Below, one piece after another: positions 37,413-46,108 of a stretch of DNA of 64,000 nucleotides. This DNA is from Haloferula helveola (GTDB lineage Bacteria > Verrucomicrobiota > Verrucomicrobiia > Verrucomicrobiales > Akkermansiaceae). The notes beneath the pieces are model-generated. The model was not told the origin of the DNA. It made no database searches and saw only the letters and a list, made by a program, of their open reading frames with translations. Positions within the stretch are counted from its first letter, which is position 1, and each line of letters starts with the position of its first letter. The DNA is taken from the NCBI RefSeq assembly GCF_037076345.1, contig NZ_AP024702.1, positions 2,666,001 through 2,730,000 of the forward strand, in the 5' to 3' direction. Both the position numbers and the translations under genes were made by a program.

Positions 37413-37461
37413 GTAGTCCAAGCATTTACACGGCGGAGTCTGGTCGGTTACCCTTCGCGGC

Positions 37462-38481
37462 ATGGCCCGGCCGTTGCGCTACGAGGCTCCCGGAGCGGTT
37501 TACCACGTGATGGCGCGTGGGGACGGCGGGCGGGAGGTGTTTGAGAACGAGGTGGATCGGAAGGTCTGGCTCGAGCGGCTTGGCGAGGTGTGCGGGAGCT
37601 ACGGGTGGCGGGTTCACGCCTGGGTGATGATGGGCAACCATTTCCACCTGCTGCTCGAGACGCCGGAGGCGAACCTGGTCGGGGGGATGAAGTGGTTCAT
37701 GGGCGTGTATGCGCAGGCATGGAACCGGCGCCGGAAGCGCAGAGGGCATGTGTTCCAGGGGAGATACAAGGCGGTCGTGGTCAACGGGGAGGAGTCGGAT
37801 GGCTGCTACTTCCGGATTGTGGCGGACTACATCCATCTCAATCCGGTGCGTTCGGGTTGGGTGGGCGGCAGGACCGGCAAACGGCTGGCGGAGTGGGAGT
37901 GGAGCAGTTTTCCCAGCTACGGACGGCGCAAGGCTCCGGACTGGCTTGAAACTGGGCGGGTGATCGGGGCGTTCCAGCTATCGGCCGACGGACAGGGGCG
38001 CCGCGCCTACGCCGGCTATCTTGAGGAACGGGCGAAGGACCGCGAAGGGACGTTGACCGACGATTCTCTCAAAGCCTTGCGTCGTGGCTGGTATCTGGGG
38101 GAGGAGGATTTCGGCGGAAGGGTACTCGATTCACTGGACGGATCGGTGTCGGCGAAGCGGCGCAAGGGCAGCCTGCGGGGAAGCGCGGCGAAGGCACACG
38201 ATGAGGCGGAGGCGGAAAGGTTGTTGAAGCGGGGGCTGAAGGAGCTCGGCTTGCCCGGGAGAGCCGTCGAGTTGGCCGGTTGGGGGAAGTGGCAGGACGA
38301 GAAGAGCTTGCTCGCCGCGCTGGTGCGAAAGCGGACGGGAGTGAGGAACCGTTGGGTTGCGGATCGGTTGGCGATGGGTAGCGAAGGAAATGTCACGCGC
38401 GCCGTTCGCCGCGTGAGAGAGGATGCGGGTCTTGGAAGGCGGCTTCGGAAGCTGGAGCAAATGCTTGAAAAACGGGACTGA
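37462..38481 (+). CDS. REP-associated tyrosine transposase (RAYT, Y1_Tnp family)
   Basis: 339 residues from the ATG at 37462. The HUH motif is HFH at residues 60-62 in AWVMMGNHFHLLLETPE; the nucleophilic Tyr is most likely in FQGRYKAVVV; YIHLNPVRSGWV is another family signature. MARPLRYEAPGAVYHVMARG is the usual opening. The C-terminal tail is a variable basic region ending VRRVREDAGLGRRLRKLEQM. RAYTs are single-strand DNA nucleases thought to move or maintain REP sequences, and they lack flanking copies of a full IS. Here REP-like units lie on both sides, as expected. Confidence 0.92.
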   Translation: MARPLRYEAPGAVYHVMARGDGGREVFENEVDRKVWLERLGEVCGSYGWRVHAWVMMGNHFHLLLETPEANLVGGMKWFMGVYAQAWNRRRKRRGHVFQGRYKAVVVNGEESDGCYFRIVADYIHLNPVRSGWVGGRTGKRLAEWEWSSFPSYGRRKAPDWLETGRVIGAFQLSADGQGRRAYAGYLEERAKDREGTLTDDSLKALRRGWYLGEEDFGGRVLDSLDGSVSAKRRKGSLRGSAAKAHDEAEAERLLKRGLKELGLPGRAVELAGWGKWQDEKSLLAALVRKRTGVRNRWVADRLAMGSEGNVTRAVRRVREDAGLGRRLRKLEQMLEKRD

Positions 38482-38541
38482 CTCCATGCCTGACTCCATG
38501 CCCGACCCCATGCCGCGACCCCATGCCTGACCCCATGCCTG
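38480..38541 (+). repeat. 12-13-base tandem repeat after the RAYT stop codon
   Basis: About five units of the type GACYCCATGCCT (one with an extra base) start inside the stop codon of the RAYT gene and run to a REP-like AAAAGGGGTCGGTCC at 38545. The repeat begins with the same GACTGACTCC block that forms the right inverted end of the element. Confidence 0.7.
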
Positions 38542-38598
38542 TGAAAAGGGGTCGGTCCGGGAAATGCGGCGTTGAGCTGTGTTGAGTGAAGGGCGTCG

Positions 38599-38640
38599 GT
38601 GAGGAGGGTGAGGGAGGATCCGCGTCTGTTGCTGGGGAGT
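38599..38640 (+). pseudogene. Fragment resembling the RAYT C-terminus (copy 1)
   Basis: From 38599 the plus strand reads VRRVREDPRLLLGSD. The intact RAYT gene has VRRVREDAGLGRR at the same place (near 38404). Only this short segment is present, so it is a decayed or truncated partial copy. It is followed by a strong hairpin at 38660. Confidence 0.45.
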
Positions 38641-38659
38641 GACCGCCTTCGGCGGAGTG

Positions 38660-38690
38660 CCCTGCCGTCGCCCGTCGGGCGACGGCAGGG
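38660..38690. repeat. Perfect 14-bp inverted repeat with 3-base loop
   Basis: CCCTGCCGTCGCCC, loop GTC, then GGGCGACGGCAGGG. It has no T-run, so it is more likely a REP/BIME-type palindrome than a terminator. Two further small palindromes follow within 150 bases: GCGGACTGAAGTCCGC (around 38733) and a GCGCGACTGGAGTCGTGC block (around 38812). Confidence 0.75.
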
Positions 38691-38834
38691 CAGGCGAGCG
38701 AGAAGTGAGGAGTGGAAGACTTGGGCTCCGGGGCGGACTGAAGTCCGCGCACCAGGATCGGATTCCGCGGGCGTACGAGCGGGGGCGATTTGTCCCAACC
38801 GCGGGTTCCGGAGCGCGACTGGAGTCGTGCGGTC

Positions 38835-38903
38835 CGAAGGCTGCGGGAGGACCGGGCGCTGGCGAAGAGGATGTCGGCTCTAGAGCGATTGTTCGAAAGT
38901 TAG
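38835..38903 (+). pseudogene. Fragment resembling the RAYT C-terminus (copy 2)
   Basis: The plus strand reads RRLREDRALAKRMSALERLF then ES and stops at 38901-38903. The intact RAYT ends VRRVREDAGLGRRLRKLEQM, LEKRD. The match covers the whole tail including the stop position. REP-like units (CGACCCCTTTTGGCGAGACC and a second) follow at 38906. The 700-base gap 38482-39181 therefore holds tandem repeats, palindromes and two RAYT tail fragments, then the promoter region of the giant gene at 39182. Confidence 0.55.
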
Positions 38904-38905
38904 GA

Positions 38906-38950
38906 CCGACCCCTTTTGGCGAGACCCCTTTTGGCGAGACTCCTTTGACG
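38906..38950 (+). repeat. REP-like CGACCCCTTTTGGCGAG units after RAYT tail copy 2
   Basis: Three imperfect copies, about 15 bases apart, of a block reading ACCCCTTTTGGCGAGAC, the last weaker (ACTCCTTTGACG). The core ACCCCTTT is that of the REP-like units, which here lie at the right edge of the RAYT tail array. Confidence 0.55.
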
Positions 38951-39181
38951 ATTTGGACGCCTGCCCGCGGCAGCCTTGGCGAGGGCGGGAGGCCCCGGGC
39001 GGGGAGGGTAAAAGCACGGCTCGCCTTGTCACCGGGTCGCCGTGGAACCTGCTTGCCCCTCCCTCTGTAGTTTCATTTGATCCAATCTCACAACTTCCGA
39101 CAGGTGCTTACCCGCTCCAAGGCCGCCTCAGGATGGACCATCCCGGGCAGGGGGCGAGTGCAGCCAGCACCATCCAAACCC

Positions 39182-42100
39182 ATGATCGTGAAACCCTTCC
39201 TGCACACCCCGGCGGCCACGTTGGCCCTCGCCACGGCCCTCGTCCTGGCAACTCCGCTGCACGCCCAGCTTGCCGGCGCACCGACCCCCGGGGACCGGGT
39301 GGTGCACACCATCGGCTCCGGAGCGACACTCGGTAGCGATGGGGTGAGCAACCTCGGAGTCTCGATGGTGCACGACTTCGATGCCGCAGGGACGGTGCTC
39401 CCGGACCTTGCCGACAGCTTCGACCTCGGGGCCGACGGCGGGCCGGATGACACCAAGCTGTTCCTCACTTCCGGCCACCACCTCGTCCTCTACGGAATCG
39501 AGTTCGACTCCGTCGAGGACCGGGCGGGCATCGAGAGCTTCCTGCGGATCAACGGCACCGAAACACCCTACGGCGCCTCGGGCGGATACGCACGCGATGC
39601 CACGAACGACAAACTCTACTCGCGCGGAGGCACCATCCTCGAGGTGGCGCAAGGGGACTCCATCGAGATCGAGACGGTACGCACCGACAACGAGCCGCGG
39701 GCCATCACGCGCCTCGGCGCCGACCTGCAGGTCGTGGCTCTCGACGAAGCGTGGACCGACTTCCTGCGCCTTGGAGTGACGACCTCCACCGAGATCATGC
39801 CGGCGGGCGTCAGCGATCCCCTGAACCTGCTTTACGAGACCGAGGACGAAGTCGACGGGGCAAGCTTCGCCCACGGGACAGGCGCCGGGACGAGCGAGAT
39901 CACCCTCAAGCACAGCGGGCATTACCTCGTCCTCGCCAACACCGGCTTCAACGTGATCGGCGGCTCCAGCGAGCGAAACGTGCTCACCCAGGAGATATTC
40001 CTGAACGGCGCGCCGGTGCCCGGAGGAGCCACCGCCGCCTACATGCGGCATTCCGGTGCCACCGACACCCTCGGCGGCCTGATCGACGACGGAACGGCCT
40101 CGATCGGCGTGCTCATCGAGGTGACCGATCCGGACTCGGTGCTGGAGGTGCGGGTGTCGCGCGACAACGTCGGGTCGAGTTCCACGGTATGGCTCGACCC
40201 GCAGCGCACCGCGTTGGCCATCGCACGCCTTCCCAAGTTTGGCGACTACATCACGCTCGAAGGAGGGCCGCAGCCGGTCAACGTCACCCCCGCAACGCCC
40301 CTCGATTTCTCGGCAAGCAGTGGCACCAGCACCGACTCCTTCGTCTTCGCTCCCGGGACGAGCGCCAGCCAAGTCGCCCTGGCGGAGGCGGCCGACTACC
40401 TCTTCCTGTCAGCGCATCATGGAATGGCGGATGCCGCCGGCAGCGGGTCGCGGTCCATCGTGAGGCACGCCCTGCAGGTGACGCCCTCGGGCGGCGCGGC
40501 GGCTCCGCTCGGCTTTGGGTACGGCGGCGCCTACAACCGGGACCAGCACAACAACACCGACCAAGCGCGGATGTCGGGCGGCTGGACCGCGGGCATCATG
40601 GCCCTCGGGGCGGGTGATGTGGTGGAAGCCACCACCGAGCAAGTGGGCGGCGGAGGCGGCGGGGCACAGGTCACCACCGACTCCCTTGGCTTCCAGGGGA
40701 TGAACCTCGTCCGCATGTCGGCCCCGCCGACCACGCCCTTCGTCCTCGAAAACAACCCGCGCTCGGTCACGGTCAACGATTCGGCTTTCGTGATCACGGC
40801 CGCCGACTTGCGCACGATCGACGGCGACCACAGCGCCGCGCAGCTGACCTACACGGTCGACGGATCCCCGGTGAACGGCACGCTGCGTCTCAGCGCCGCG
40901 CCGTTGGGGAGCGGCAGCACGTTCACGCAGGACGACATCGACAACGACCTGCTGGACTGGCTGCCCGGCCCGACGGCGAACGCGGCATCCGGGTTCAGCT
41001 TCACGGTGCGTGACCCCGACCTCAATGCGGTCAGCGCCGACTATGGGGCCAACACGGTGCAGATGATCGTGGTTGGAAACGATTCCGGGGCGGTGGGCGA
41101 GGACAGCACCGCCAGCGAGGCCGACCTCAGCTCCGGGGCGAACCTCCTGGCCAATGATACCGGCGACGGACTGACCGTGACCTCCTTTGATGCCGTCAGC
41201 GCCGGGGGCGCGGCGGTGGTGGTGAATGCCGACGGCACCTTCACCTACGACCCGACCGTTTCGCAGCCCCTGCAGGGCGGCGGCCTCGGCGACACGACGC
41301 CCGACACCTTCGGCTACACGGTCACCGACGCCATCGGCAAGACCGCCGCGGGAACCGTTACGATGAACGTCGGAGGCGCCAACGACCAATCGGTGGCGAA
41401 CGACGACAGCGTCACGGTGGTCGAGGACAGCCCGGGTGGCGGCGACGTGCTGACCAACGACAGCGACCTCGATACCGGGGAAACCGCCACCCTGACCGTG
41501 AGCATGGTGGACGGTGACCCGGGCAAGGTCGGCGTCGCAATCACCACCGTTGGCGGAGGGACCATCACCCTCAATCCCGACGGCTCCTTCACCTACCTCA
41601 CCGGCCCCCCGCAGCAGGCGATCGCCCCCGGCGAAGCGGGCTACGATTACGTGACCTACAAGTGCCGGGACGTCCACGGCCTCGAGTCTGCCACTGACGG
41701 GATCCTCACCCTCCAGATCGCTGGCACCGATGACGGGGTGATCGCCTACCCGAACACGTATGCGATCGACAACGACGAGATCGCCACCGGTGACTTCATC
41801 CTCGACGACACCGGGGAAGGCGCTGACGCGAGCATCGACGCAAGCGAGTTCCTGTCGCTGCAGGCGGTCGACACCAGCGGAACCCTCGGGTCGCTGACCA
41901 TCACCCAGCCGGACGTGATCGGGAACCGCGGGACGATCTCCGTGACGGACGCGGTGCAGACGGTGAACTTCGGCATCCCGGGCATGACGAATCCCGTCGT
42001 CATCGCCGGTCCGCCGAGCCGCAACGAGACCGAGCCGACGGTGGTGCGGGTCACCAATGTCAATGCCGCCGCGGGCACCTTTGACATCCAGCTTGTGGAG

Positions 42101-43354
42101 CAACCCGAAACGGGAGTGGCCAACGATGGCGACGGCCCGGTGCACGCCGCGGAGACCGTTTCGTGGATGGTCATCGAGGCGGGGCGTTACGTCCTGCCGA
42201 ACGGCGCGCCGCTCGAGGCGGGCTTGGTCAACACCAGTGCCATCCAGCACGACGGGCCCGGCGGAAGCTCGTGGGCTACGGTGAGCTTCGCAGGTGGCTA
42301 TGCCGCACCTCCCGCGGTGTTCCACACGATCCAGACGCTCAACGGAACCCCTGCGGAAAACGCGGAGTTGTTCAATACCCGCGTCAGGTCCCTCAGCAGC
42401 ATCTCGTTCGAGGTCGCCCTCGAGGACTGGGAAGGTGACAGCGAGGCGCGCACCGCGGCCGAGACGATCGGCTGGGTGGCCATCGGGACCGGATCAGGGT
42501 TCCTCAACGGACAGCCCTTTGATGTCATGGCAACGCCCGACGCCGTGACCCACAGCGCCTACCCGATCTCCTTCACCTTCGACAACGGGACGGCACCGGA
42601 GCTCTTCGCCTCCATGACGACTTTCGACGGCTCGGATCCGTCGCATGTGCGCCGACAGAATGTCACCGGGGCCACCGGCGAGATCCTCATCGGCGAGGAC
42701 ACCATGAACGACACCGAGATCAGCCACACCAGCGAGATCGTGCACTACATGGCCATCGGTGGTAGCGGACCCATGGTGGCCTATCCGATCGGGGCGCAGC
42801 TCGGCAGCTTCAGCTACGAGCCCCCGTCCTCCTTCGACACGCTCGATGCCGGCGAGTCGGCGACCGACACCTTCTCCTACACGATCACCGATTCCAGCGG
42901 CAACACCTCCAGCGCCACGGTGACCATTGTCGTCACTGGATCCGGCGCCGACACCGACGGGGACGGCCTGCCGGACAAGTATGAAATCGACAACGGCCTG
43001 AACCCGAACGATCCGAATGACGCCCTGACCGACCCCGATGGCGACGGCACGACCGCCACCCAGGAGTACCTTTTCGGCACCCTTGAGAACAATGCGGCCA
43101 GCGTCTTCCGCATCCGCGTCTCCTCGGTCGACAAGCTCGCGGGGACGGTCGGGATCACCATCGGGCCGGTCTTTGAAGGCTTCTCTTACCAGATCGCCAA
43201 CACCACTGACCTCGGCATCTACAGCATCACCGAAGAATTCACGGCGACCGCCGACAGTGCCGAAGTCCTGATCGAGGACGTGACCTTGCTGAACTTCGAA
43301 GCCTACCGCGCCCTGGCGCTTCGCCCCTCCGGGACCGGGGTCATCGCGCCGTAA
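39182..43354 (+). CDS. Giant secreted modular adhesin-like protein (cadherin/VCBS-type, TSP3, lectin-like modules)
   Basis: 1,390 residues from the ATG at 39182, with a signal peptide (MIVKPFLHTPAATLALATAL ... HAQL). The N-terminal 500 residues are repeated beta-rich modules. At about 523-625 there is a CSPG/cadherin-like repeat (SVTVNDSAFVITAADLRTID). Two VCBS/Ig-like repeats follow at about 630-735 and 736-855 (NDDSVTVVEDSPGGGDVL). A region at about 925-1110 with VSWMVIEAGRYVLPNG and IGWVAIGTGSG resembles H-type lectin modules. A calcium-binding TSP3-like segment DTDGDGLPDKYEIDNGLNPN is at about 1256. It is probably a surface adhesin. No C-terminal PEP motif was seen. Confidence 0.75.
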   Translation: MIVKPFLHTPAATLALATALVLATPLHAQLAGAPTPGDRVVHTIGSGATLGSDGVSNLGVSMVHDFDAAGTVLPDLADSFDLGADGGPDDTKLFLTSGHHLVLYGIEFDSVEDRAGIESFLRINGTETPYGASGGYARDATNDKLYSRGGTILEVAQGDSIEIETVRTDNEPRAITRLGADLQVVALDEAWTDFLRLGVTTSTEIMPAGVSDPLNLLYETEDEVDGASFAHGTGAGTSEITLKHSGHYLVLANTGFNVIGGSSERNVLTQEIFLNGAPVPGGATAAYMRHSGATDTLGGLIDDGTASIGVLIEVTDPDSVLEVRVSRDNVGSSSTVWLDPQRTALAIARLPKFGDYITLEGGPQPVNVTPATPLDFSASSGTSTDSFVFAPGTSASQVALAEAADYLFLSAHHGMADAAGSGSRSIVRHALQVTPSGGAAAPLGFGYGGAYNRDQHNNTDQARMSGGWTAGIMALGAGDVVEATTEQVGGGGGGAQVTTDSLGFQGMNLVRMSAPPTTPFVLENNPRSVTVNDSAFVITAADLRTIDGDHSAAQLTYTVDGSPVNGTLRLSAAPLGSGSTFTQDDIDNDLLDWLPGPTANAASGFSFTVRDPDLNAVSADYGANTVQMIVVGNDSGAVGEDSTASEADLSSGANLLANDTGDGLTVTSFDAVSAGGAAVVVNADGTFTYDPTVSQPLQGGGLGDTTPDTFGYTVTDAIGKTAAGTVTMNVGGANDQSVANDDSVTVVEDSPGGGDVLTNDSDLDTGETATLTVSMVDGDPGKVGVAITTVGGGTITLNPDGSFTYLTGPPQQAIAPGEAGYDYVTYKCRDVHGLESATDGILTLQIAGTDDGVIAYPNTYAIDNDEIATGDFILDDTGEGADASIDASEFLSLQAVDTSGTLGSLTITQPDVIGNRGTISVTDAVQTVNFGIPGMTNPVVIAGPPSRNETEPTVVRVTNVNAAAGTFDIQLVEQPETGVANDGDGPVHAAETVSWMVIEAGRYVLPNGAPLEAGLVNTSAIQHDGPGGSSWATVSFAGGYAAPPAVFHTIQTLNGTPAENAELFNTRVRSLSSISFEVALEDWEGDSEARTAAETIGWVAIGTGSGFLNGQPFDVMATPDAVTHSAYPISFTFDNGTAPELFASMTTFDGSDPSHVRRQNVTGATGEILIGEDTMNDTEISHTSEIVHYMAIGGSGPMVAYPIGAQLGSFSYEPPSSFDTLDAGESATDTFSYTITDSSGNTSSATVTIVVTGSGADTDGDGLPDKYEIDNGLNPNDPNDALTDPDGDGTTATQEYLFGTLENNAASVFRIRVSSVDKLAGTVGITIGPVFEGFSYQIANTTDLGIYSITEEFTATADSAEVLIEDVTLLNFEAYRALALRPSGTGVIAP

Positions 43355-43420
43355 GAGACGCGAGCAGTGGCGTGGGGGGGTGGCACCGCGCTCACCCGTG
43401 CTGGCTTGCAGCTCGCGAGG

Positions 43421-45508
43421 TCAGTCGAGAATCCGGCTGGACTCGCGGAGGAGCCAGAGTGGGTCCATGAAGGGCTGGTTGTCGGTGGTCCACCAACGGA
43501 CGTGTCCCTCGGCATCGAGAAGGAAGGTTCCGTGAACGGGGCGTTTTTCGAACTCGTTGTAGACGAGGTAGTCGCGAAACACCTCGAGTTCGGAATCGGA
43601 GAGGATGGTGAACGGGATGGGTTTCTGGCCGCGGCGTTCTTCGCGAATGGTGAACTCGAGCACCTCGACCGGGTCGGAGCTGATCGCGACGATCGGGATG
43701 CCGGCTTCCTCGAACCGAGGCCCGAGTGGCAGGAAGGCATGCAGTTGCTCGACGCACTGGAGGCAGCCGGCTCCGAGGAAGAAGATGACGAGGACCGGCC
43801 GACCGCGGAATGCGGCGAGGCTGGTCTCACTACCGGTGCCGTCGGGGAGAACGAACCCGGGGGCCCCGGGGAATCCGGAGAGATAATCTTTCCGGACGCC
43901 CTCAACGGACTTCGCAAGGCGGTTGGCCGCCGGGGTGGGGGCGAGTGGCCAATCGCCGGTCACTCGCCTCAACTGGGCGAGCTTCACGAACCCATCCGAG
44001 CGGAGCCATGGCGAGTCGGCGGCACCCGCCGCAGCGCGGAAGGAGTTGTCGAAGGCCTGCATCGCCTCCTTCGTTCGGCCGGCCTCGACGTGGTGAAGGA
44101 TCTTGAGGGCGCGCGGTAGGAAGGCTCGGCACCGTTCATCCGGGAGGCTGGCGAGCAGTTCGGCGGCGGCGGACTCGCCGGCGGCGACCATGCCAGCTAG
44201 GCGCGCTTCCGGCGAAAGCCATGCGATGTCACCGGCCGGCTTGCCGGCGGCCAGCGCCTCGATCTCGCCGCGGAGGACCGTCTCGGAATCACCCGGGACC
44301 TGTTGGACGGGCAGGTCGGTGGCGTAGCGGGACAGCCTCTCCTGCAGTCCATGCTCAATGCAGATGCGGGCGTAGGAGCGCAACCCCCGGGCGTAAGCCG
44401 AGCTGTTGAACGGGTCGGTGTCCACCGTGCCGACGACGGTGGACGGCAGGGGCTGGGCGACCATGGCCCGGGCGAGGCTGAGGGCCTCTTCGACCCGTCC
44501 GAGAAGGCTCAGGGTCCCGGCGAGAACCTCCACGTTTTCGTCGAATCCGGGCACGAGCAGCGGCTGGTCGAACCAGCCCTTGCGGTGGCGGATGCCGGCA
44601 TCGACCGAGCGGACCATGGACTCGGCGCTGGCTTCCCAACGGCCGGCGGCGCCCTGGGCTTCGGCGAGGAAGCGCCATTGCGAAACGACCGCCTCCGGCG
44701 GCAGTCGGCCCGGGTCGAGGAGTCCCTGGTCGGCGAGGTAGTTGGGTTTGCTGTTCATCCACAGGAGCAACCGATGGCTCCGGGCCGGGTGCCCGGGGAC
44801 GGCGGCCGTGATCTCGGCCGCGAGGCGGTCGGCCGCCCACGGGCTGCGGAGTTCGAGGCCGCCCCGGTAGGCGTTGAGGACGAGCTGACGGAGGAAGATC
44901 GCCTTCGCCTCGACGTTGTTCGGCTCGGCGATGGCGAGATCCTCGAGGTCGGAGGCAAATCGTTGGTGGCGGGGGACCGGGTCCGCAGCCGGGTCCGCGT
45001 AGTATCGCTGCACCGCTTCGACCCACGTGCGCACCGTCGCGGAGGACTGCGGGCGGAGCTTGCCGGCCGCCATTCGGGCGAAGTAAGCACCGCGACCGGG
45101 GCGGTCGACGTTCACCATGGCGAGCCCCCAGTAACCCATGGCGCAGTCGGGATCGGCGGCGACAACCGCCCGGAAGGCGCGCTCGGCTTCCTCGTTCCAC
45201 AGCAGGTGAAGGCACGCCAGCCCCTGTCCGAACCAGCGGCGGGCCTCGTCGGAGGCGGAATCGACCGGAAACGTCAGCGGCTCCAGACCTTCGATCTCGC
45301 GCGGCAGGAGCGACGGGGCGCCAAGGAAGGCCTCTTGCACGCTGCGGGGTTCTTCCGGATTGGCGCTCCGCGCCCAGGCCGCCATGCAGTAGAGGCGTCC
45401 CTTCCAAGCGTTATTGTCCGGCGGTGCGGCCTGTTGCGCGGGCGCAAGGGGTCCCGTGAGGACGAACCCGGCAACGACCAGCCAGCTATTCAAAGAGCAC
45501 ATCGTCAT
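43421..45508 (-). CDS. Exported TPR protein with C-terminal peroxiredoxin/thioredoxin-like domain
   Basis: 695 residues from the ATG at 45508 (a second ATG lies at 45502). The signal region is MTMCSLNSWLVVAGFVLTGP, cut near PAQQA. TPR-like helices fill the middle (ARRWFGQGLACLHLLWNEEA, ERAFRAVVAADPDCAMGYWG). The last 150 residues are an AhpC/TSA-like fold: GFVLPDGTGSETSLAAFRGR, then VLVIFFLGAGCLQCVEQLHA with a CxxC pair, then FTILSDSELEVFRDY. A redox or resilience role outside the cytoplasm is likely. Its start overlaps the end of the upstream pseudopilin-like gene by 23 bases, so the two are co-transcribed. Confidence 0.8.
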   Translation of the reverse strand: MTMCSLNSWLVVAGFVLTGPLAPAQQAAPPDNNAWKGRLYCMAAWARSANPEEPRSVQEAFLGAPSLLPREIEGLEPLTFPVDSASDEARRWFGQGLACLHLLWNEEAERAFRAVVAADPDCAMGYWGLAMVNVDRPGRGAYFARMAAGKLRPQSSATVRTWVEAVQRYYADPAADPVPRHQRFASDLEDLAIAEPNNVEAKAIFLRQLVLNAYRGGLELRSPWAADRLAAEITAAVPGHPARSHRLLLWMNSKPNYLADQGLLDPGRLPPEAVVSQWRFLAEAQGAAGRWEASAESMVRSVDAGIRHRKGWFDQPLLVPGFDENVEVLAGTLSLLGRVEEALSLARAMVAQPLPSTVVGTVDTDPFNSSAYARGLRSYARICIEHGLQERLSRYATDLPVQQVPGDSETVLRGEIEALAAGKPAGDIAWLSPEARLAGMVAAGESAAAELLASLPDERCRAFLPRALKILHHVEAGRTKEAMQAFDNSFRAAAGAADSPWLRSDGFVKLAQLRRVTGDWPLAPTPAANRLAKSVEGVRKDYLSGFPGAPGFVLPDGTGSETSLAAFRGRPVLVIFFLGAGCLQCVEQLHAFLPLGPRFEEAGIPIVAISSDPVEVLEFTIREERRGQKPIPFTILSDSELEVFRDYLVYNEFEKRPVHGTFLLDAEGHVRWWTTDNQPFMDPLWLLRESSRILD

Positions 45509-46037
45509 CGCTCCAGAGCAGTCCGTCCGAACCCGCCGAGCGGATCTCGATCTCGGACCGCGAAACGGGGTGGAAATAGTAGGGGTGACCGAAGCGATCA
45601 AGCAGCTCGCCGGCCTCGTTGATCTTCGGGTGGTCTTTCCCGACAAAGATCAGCTTCATCGGGTTGTTGCCGCGCAGGCCGTCGACAATCTCCTCGTTCA
45701 GCCCGCCTTCCGGAACGGTTCCGACGTAGCGCAGGTAGGACCGGATCAACTCCTCCACGACCTGCAGGTCATCCTGAGCCGAGCGGTTCTTCTCGTTGAG
45801 TCGATCGGCAAGGGCGATCATTTCCGGAAGCTCGACCGGTTCCTTGGGAGGAACCGGCTGCTTCTTCACCGTCGATACCGGACGGGATCCCGCCTGCGGC
45901 CTGTCGGTCACCCCGGACGAGGTGTCACGTTCGTCGCCGACCTCAGTCCCCGGTTGTTCATGGTCCCATGGGCGCACGGCGATCACCGCGACCACCACGG
46001 TGGCCACCCCAACCAAGATCATGGTCCGGCGCTTCAT
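45486..46037 (-). CDS. Membrane-anchored protein with a pseudopilin (GspG-like) C-terminal motif
   Basis: 183 residues. One N-terminal membrane segment (MILVGVATVVVAVIAV) after MKRRT, then a low-complexity Pro/Lys linker. The C-terminus LLDRFGHPYYFHPVSRSEIE, ending in GSDGLLWSDDDVLFE, is the tail seen in GspG-like pseudopilins, where D and G/S residues near the end bind calcium. It lacks a clear prepilin cleavage site, so it may be a derived relative and not a true pilin. It lies between DUF1501 and the TPR-thioredoxin gene in one cluster. Confidence 0.6.
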   Translation of the reverse strand: MKRRTMILVGVATVVVAVIAVRPWDHEQPGTEVGDERDTSSGVTDRPQAGSRPVSTVKKQPVPPKEPVELPEMIALADRLNEKNRSAQDDLQVVEELIRSYLRYVGTVPEGGLNEEIVDGLRGNNPMKLIFVGKDHPKINEAGELLDRFGHPYYFHPVSRSEIEIRSAGSDGLLWSDDDVLFE

Positions 46038-46108
46038 CGAGAGTGGGAAACGCTACCGCTGTCCGACCTGAAGTCGAGAGAACGGGTCATCAAAACGTGG
46101 ACCGGGGC

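Noticed and set aside
38480..38541. CRISPR-like array
   Set aside because: The repeat unit is 12-13 bases in direct tandem without spacers and no cas genes are present.
38660..38690. Rho-independent terminator
   Set aside because: The stem is strong but no T-run follows on either strand, and it lies among REP-like palindromes.
40409..42325. 638-codon minus-strand ORF
   Set aside because: Antisense to the giant modular gene, which shows coherent cadherin/VCBS motifs. A shadow.
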